Shown piece after piece: positions 60,254 to 64,000 of a stretch of DNA of 64,000 nt (position 1 is its first letter; each line of letters opens with the position of its first letter). Source of the DNA: Rhodobacteraceae bacterium UBA6213. GTDB taxonomy: Bacteria > Pseudomonadota > Alphaproteobacteria > Rhodobacterales > Rhodobacteraceae. Under the pieces are notes generated by a model, which did not search any database, had not been told where the DNA came from, and saw nothing but the letters and a program-made list of their open reading frames with translations. The position numbers and the translations under genes were made by a program. The stretch lies in the NCBI GenBank assembly GCA_002421605.1, contig DISJ01000017.1:168623-232622 (forward strand), in the 5' to 3' direction.

Positions 60254-61447
60254 TCAGCCTTGCGTTGTAGGTGGCGCAGTCTCAAGCGCGGTAGCGGCGC
60301 TGTCGAGTCGGGCGATCGCCTCGGCAAGATCAGCGTCGGTGATGGTCAGCGCCGGCAGGAGGCGCAGCACGTTATCGGCCGCAGGCACGGTCAACAGTTG
60401 CTCGCCATAGGCGGCAATGACCACATCTGAGGGCGCGGGGAAGCATTTGAGGCCAAGCATCAGGCCCTGGCCACGCACCGACTCGAATATGCCCGGATGG
60501 TTGGCAACAAGCCCTTCGAGCCCTTGGCGGAAAAGCGCGGCCTTGCGGTTGACCTCGGCCAGAAAGGCGGGCGCGGCAACGATTTCCATCACGCGCGCAC
60601 CAACCGCGCAGGCCAGCGGGTTGCCGCCATAAGTCGAGCCGTGTGTGCCTGCCACCATGCCCGCGGCGGCGGCCTCGGTGGCCAGCACCGCGCCCAAGGG
60701 AAAGCCACCGCCGATGCCTTTGGCGATCATCATGATGTCGGGGGCAACGCCCGCCCATTCATGCGCAAATAGCCGCCCCGTGCGGCCCATGCCGCATTGC
60801 ACCTCATCAAAAATCAGCAGCGCGCCGGTTTCATCGCAGCGCGCGCGCAAGGCGCGCAGGTCGGCGTCTGAAAGCGCGCGGATACCACCCTCGCCCTGAA
60901 TCGGTTCAACCAAGACAGCGGCGGTCTGCGGGCCTATCGCGGCAAGCAGTGCGGCCCCGTCGCCCCACTTCACCTGGGTAAAGCCCGGCATCAACGGGCC
61001 AAAGCCCTTGGTCATCTTTTCCGACCCCGCCGCCGCGATCGCGCCGGTAGAGCGGCCATGAAAGGCGCCTTCAAGGGTGACGATCTCGATCCGTTCGGGC
61101 GCGCCGCTCTCATACCAGTATTTGCGCGCCATCTTGATGGCCAGTTCCGCCGCTTCGGTGCCCGAGTTGGTGAAGAACACCGTATCGGCGAAGGTCGCAT
61201 TCACCAGCGCATCGGCCAACCTCTGTTGTTCGGGGATCTGATAAAGGTTCGAGACATGCCAGAGTTTGCCCGCCTGTTCGGTGAGGGCCGCAAGCAGATC
61301 GGGGTTGGCATGGCCAAGCGCGTTGACCGCGATGCCTGCGCCAAGGTCGAGGTAGCGGGTGCCATCGGATGCGGTCAGCCAGCTGCCCTCTCCTTTGACA
61401 AAGGCAAGGGGGGCGCGGTTGTAGGTGGGCAGGACAGATGTGATCAT
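60254..61447 (-). CDS. argD: Acetylornithine aminotransferase
   Basis: 397-aa PLP-dependent class III aminotransferase of arginine synthesis, possibly also acting on succinyldiaminopimelate. PLP-binding Lys243 lies in MIAKGIGGGFPLG, with the cofactor-stacking motif FDEVQCGMGRTG (213-224) and the N-terminal VLPTYNRAPLAFVKGEG. The family member is assigned from its place upstream of argF. The promoter is in the 327-nt gap shared with gcrA. Confidence 0.92.
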   Translation of the reverse strand: MITSVLPTYNRAPLAFVKGEGSWLTASDGTRYLDLGAGIAVNALGHANPDLLAALTEQAGKLWHVSNLYQIPEQQRLADALVNATFADTVFFTNSGTEAAELAIKMARKYWYESGAPERIEIVTLEGAFHGRSTGAIAAAGSEKMTKGFGPLMPGFTQVKWGDGAALLAAIGPQTAAVLVEPIQGEGGIRALSDADLRALRARCDETGALLIFDEVQCGMGRTGRLFAHEWAGVAPDIMMIAKGIGGGFPLGAVLATEAAAAGMVAGTHGSTYGGNPLACAVGARVMEIVAAPAFLAEVNRKAALFRQGLEGLVANHPGIFESVRGQGLMLGLKCFPAPSDVVIAAYGEQLLTVPAADNVLRLLPALTITDADLAEAIARLDSAATALETAPPTTQG

Positions 61448-61774
61448 GGGTTGGATCCTGAAGGAAGGCCAATACGTGCGCGAGGGCGCGGGCGACTGTC
61501 AACGGCTTTGGGTGGGCGACGTGTGTGTTTTGGCCAGGTTGGGGCCGAAAACGCGCGATCGGACGTCAGGCGCGTCGCGCGCTGCGTCGGGGACGGGTAA
61601 TAAGGGCGGTCCGTGCGATCATGATGGTTCGGTAGCGGCGCGCGCGGTCCTTGTAAAGAGGGGGCGCGGAATCGTGCGCGCCATTGTGTGCGCTGGTGCT
61701 TGATTTCGGGGGCTGCGCCTTGTATCTCGGCACGTCCCGCCTAAAATGGGGCAAACCGAGCGGAAGGGTGGCCG
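61448..61774. other. Divergent argD / gcrA intergenic region
   Basis: 327 nt with promoters in both directions presumably present. I see no tRNA, repeat or clear dyad. Short open frames on either strand are arginine-rich artefacts of GC-rich DNA. Nothing further can be supported. Confidence 0.6.
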
Positions 61775-62368
61775 ATGTCGTGGACCGATGAGCGCGTCGA
61801 GACGCTGAAAAAATTGTGGGGCGAAGGCCAGTCGGCCAGCCAGATCGCCAAGGAGCTTGGCGGGGTCACGCGTAATGCGGTGATCGGAAAGGTGCATCGA
61901 CTGGGTCTGTCGAACCGTGCCGGGGCCGCCGCTGACGTGGCCAGCGAACCGATGGTCGAGAAATCGGGCGGGGTTGCACCCGAGCCAAACAATGCCGAGG
62001 AGGCCCCCGCTGTGGTGGCAGCCGAGCCGCGGGTTACGCCGCCGGCGCGCCCTGAATTAGTGACGAGCAGCCCGGTTATTTCAAACCGCCGGCCAATCGT
62101 GCCTGCAGGCCAGCCTTTGCCGCCGCAGCCTTCGGCCAACGAGATCAGCCCCGAGGCGCTGGCTTCGGTACGCGAAATGGAAAAGCGGGCGCGCAAGCTG
62201 ACGCTGATGGAGTTGACCGAGCGGACCTGCAAATGGCCGATCGGCGACCCGGCGACCGATCATTTCTGGTTCTGTGGGCTGCCTTCGGTGGCGGGCAAAC
62301 CCTATTGCGAGGCGCATGTGGGGGTGGCTTTCCAGCCGATGAGCGCGCGGCGCGACCGGCGACGCTAG
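61775..62368 (+). CDS. gcrA: GcrA cell-cycle regulator
   Basis: 197-aa alphaproteobacterial regulator that works with sigma70 and CcrM-methylated (GANTC) promoters. Start MSWTDERVETLKKLWGEGQSASQIAKELGG is the GcrA DNA-binding opening, followed by VTRNAVIGKVHRLGL. A proline/alanine-rich linker (70-130) and a conserved C-terminal CKWPIGDPATDHFWFCG sigma-contact domain complete the protein. GGAAGG lies upstream of the ATG. Good marker of the alphaproteobacterial origin of the window. Confidence 0.95.
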   Translation: MSWTDERVETLKKLWGEGQSASQIAKELGGVTRNAVIGKVHRLGLSNRAGAAADVASEPMVEKSGGVAPEPNNAEEAPAVVAAEPRVTPPARPELVTSSPVISNRRPIVPAGQPLPPQPSANEISPEALASVREMEKRARKLTLMELTERTCKWPIGDPATDHFWFCGLPSVAGKPYCEAHVGVAFQPMSARRDRRR

Positions 62369-62397
62369 GGGCGAAACCCGGCGGATAACACGGTGAT

Positions 62398-62422
62398 AAA
62401 AAGGCGTAAGCCTTTGATTTTC
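62398..62422 (+). terminator. Putative intrinsic terminator of gcrA
   Basis: Stem AAAGGC (62400-62405) / GCCTTT (62410-62415) with a GTAA loop, flanked by A-rich and T-rich sequence (GATTTT), about 30 nt after the gcrA stop. Short stem, but typical shape for a bidirectional terminator between the convergent gcrA and PEP synthase genes. Confidence 0.5.
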
Positions 62423-62551
62423 TGCGTAATAGCGAGTCGCATTAAGCAGATTTTAAGCATTTGCGGGGCGTGTGACCACCGCGCGTGCGAAGGCCCGGGC
62501 GGCCTTCGCGCGGCTTGATTACCTAGCGCAAACCGGGTTGTGCCCCCCTAG

Positions 62552-64000
62552 TCAGCCTTTCTTTTCCGCCGCCGCAACGTGGCGTTTGACGGCGAGGAAG
62601 CTGTCGGGCGTGACCGAGATCGCGTCGATCCCGGCTGCCACCAGCAGGCGGGCAAATTCGGGATCGTTACTAGGCGCTTGCCCGCAAAGCCCGATGTGCC
62701 GCCCTGACTTGCGCGCCCGCGCGATGACATGTTCGATCATCCACTGCACTGCCGGGTCGCGTTCCTGAAACAGGCTCGCCAGATCGGCCGAGTCGCGATC
62801 AACCCCTAGCGTCAGTTGCGTCAGGTCGTTCGAGCCTATCGAGAAGCCGTCGAAGCGTTTGGCGAACTCATCGGCCAGAATGACGTTCGAGGGTATCTCG
62901 CACATCACATAGACCTTGAGCCCGCCTTTGCCGCGCTTCAGCCCGTTTTCGGCCATTACCGCCAGCACCTTGTCGGCCTCTTCCGGCGAGCGGCAGAAGG
63001 GGATCATCACCACCACGTTGTCAAAGCCCATCTGCTCGCGCAGTTGCAGAATCGCGCGACATTCGAGCGCGAAACCGTCACGGTAGGCGGGCGAGTAATA
63101 GCGCGAGGCACCACGAAAACCGATCATCGGGTTTTCTTCGGCAGGCTCGAACTGACGCCCGCCCAGAAGCTCGGCGTATTCATTGGTTTTGAAATCCGAC
63201 ATGCGGATGATGCAGGGACGCGGATACCACGTTGCCGCAATCCGCGAGAGGCCCATGGCGAGGGATTCTACGAAATAGTCGCTCCGTTCGGCGTAACCGC
63301 GCGTGAGGTGGGTGATTTCGGCCTTTACCGCCTCATCCTTCAACGCGTCAAACCGGGTCAGCGCCAAGGGGTGCACGCGGATTGTGTTGGAGATGACAAA
63401 CTCCATCCGCGCGAGGCCGACACCATCAACAGGCAGGCGCCACCAGCGCGCGGCGGCGGCGGGGTTGGCAAGGTTCAGCATCACTTCGGTGCGTGTTTTT
63501 GGCACCTCGTCCAGCACGGTTTCGGTCACCTCAAACTCGGAGATACCCGCATAGACAAAGCCGTGATCGCCCTCGGCGCAGGACACGGTGATCTCTTGCC
63601 CGTCGTGCAGCAGTTCGGTGGCATTGCCGGTGCCGACGATCGCAGGCAGGCCCAATTCGCGGCTGACAATGGCGGCGTGGCTGGTGCGCCCACCGCTATC
63701 GGTGACAATCGCCGAGGCGCGCTTCATCACTGGAACCCAATCTGGGTCGGTGGTGCCGGTGACCAGCACCGCGCCATCGACAAAGCGCGAAATATCAGCG
63801 GCGCTTTCGATCATGCAGACTTCGCCCGTAGAAATGGCGCTGCCAACGCTGAGCCCTTTGAGCAGTTGCTTGCCTTTGTCGAGTAGGCGGTAGCTTTTCA
63901 GTGCGCCAACATCGACGCGGCTTTGCACGGTTTCAGGGCGCGCTTGCAGGATGTAGAGCAGGCCGGTTTCCCCGTCGCGGCCCCATTCGATATCCATCGG
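62552..64000 (-). CDS. ppsA: Phosphoenolpyruvate synthase, C-terminal part (cut by window end)
   Basis: Reads 482 codons without start, continuing past the window edge. Contains the phospho-histidine motif GGRTSHAAIVSRELGLPAIVG and, toward the C-terminus, the PEP/pyruvate domain with EFVISNTIRVHPLAL, FRGASRYYSPAYRDGFALEC and IGLCGQAPSNDPEFARLLVAAG, the signature region of PEP-utilising enzymes. Catalyses pyruvate plus ATP to PEP, AMP and phosphate in gluconeogenesis. The N-terminal nucleotide-binding domain lies outside the window. Pyruvate phosphate dikinase is less likely, as the spacing fits PpsA. Confidence 0.88.
   Translation of the reverse strand, partial: PMDIEWGRDGETGLLYILQARPETVQSRVDVGALKSYRLLDKGKQLLKGLSVGSAISTGEVCMIESAADISRFVDGAVLVTGTTDPDWVPVMKRASAIVTDSGGRTSHAAIVSRELGLPAIVGTGNATELLHDGQEITVSCAEGDHGFVYAGISEFEVTETVLDEVPKTRTEVMLNLANPAAAARWWRLPVDGVGLARMEFVISNTIRVHPLALTRFDALKDEAVKAEITHLTRGYAERSDYFVESLAMGLSRIAATWYPRPCIIRMSDFKTNEYAELLGGRQFEPAEENPMIGFRGASRYYSPAYRDGFALECRAILQLREQMGFDNVVVMIPFCRSPEEADKVLAVMAENGLKRGKGGLKVYVMCEIPSNVILADEFAKRFDGFSIGSNDLTQLTLGVDRDSADLASLFQERDPAVQWMIEHVIARARKSGRHIGLCGQAPSNDPEFARLLVAAGIDAISVTPDSFLAVKRHVAAAEKKG

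Noticed and set aside
1..64000. CRISPR arrays, tRNA or rRNA genes, IS elements, integrase-type attachment sites
   Set aside because: Looked for; no regularly spaced direct repeats of CRISPR size, no cloverleaf with CCA-type acceptor, and no tyrosine or serine recombinase or IS transposase other than MuA was seen.

Overview
The window is GC-rich chromosomal DNA of an alphaproteobacterium, most likely a Rhodobacterales/Paracoccaceae species. The host genes support this: a GcrA cell-cycle regulator, the csaA-proC-ybjN block, a tdk next to a FabH-like synthase, an argD-argF pair, and a Mu-like siphophage prophage of the kind known from Rhodobacter. This assignment comes from gene content, not from a database search.

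Layout. 1-7.5 kb is ordinary host sequence (PfkB sugar kinase, D-aminoacyl-tRNA deacylase, DEAD-box helicase, thymidine kinase, KAS III-like enzyme, 2-hydroxyacid dehydrogenase, CsaA, ProC, YbjN protein). 7.6-12.5 kb is an accessory stretch with two small genes, one encoding a DUF2335-like membrane protein, and a single-chain MmeI-type restriction-modification enzyme. At 12.77-13.16 kb lies a bacteriohemerythrin gene with a close paralog at 50.7 kb. Between them sits a complete-looking Mu-like transposable prophage, transcribed mainly on the minus strand. 51.3-59.2 kb is a LysR-controlled catabolic cluster of unknown substrate. 59.2-64 kb is host again: argF, argD, gcrA and the 3' part of a PEP-synthase-like gene that runs off the window.

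Prophage. Read from its repressor end (right) to its tail-fibre end (left) it carries: cargo (OLD-family nuclease plus partner, Dam-type methylase, secreted protein); an S24 repressor facing a divergent early promoter with two dyad operators; a run of small early genes; a ParB-like protein; MuA transposase (D267, D337, E389) and MuB; GemA and DUF3164; an MT-A70 methylase; a Mor-like activator; endolysin and holin; Mu-type terminase, portal, gpF, gpG, protease, gpT capsid and gp35/gp36; and a lambda/GTA-type non-contractile tail ending in a glycine-rich fibre. No sheath or baseplate genes are present, so the virion should be a siphovirus with Mu-style replication. Two details stand out. A GGGAAAC slippery heptamer joins the two tail-assembly chaperone frames exactly as in lambda G/GT. 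TG...CA ends with a TGCCG duplication would place the element at 13157-50292 (37.1 kb, Mu-sized), inserted at the 3' end of the first hemerythrin gene.

Catabolic cluster (51.3-59.2 kb). The genes encode an HMG-CoA-lyase-type enzyme, a TIM-barrel isomerase, a CoA-acylating aldehyde dehydrogenase, a ThDP enzyme, and a fusion of a 3-dehydroshikimate-dehydratase-like barrel with an HPPD-like dioxygenase. They could form a 2-oxoacid to aldehyde to acyl-CoA route. Substituted metal-ligand positions in the fused enzyme suggest a reaction other than the textbook one. The substrate cannot be told from the sequence. All family assignments are from motif reading and memory of the families; no alignments were run.
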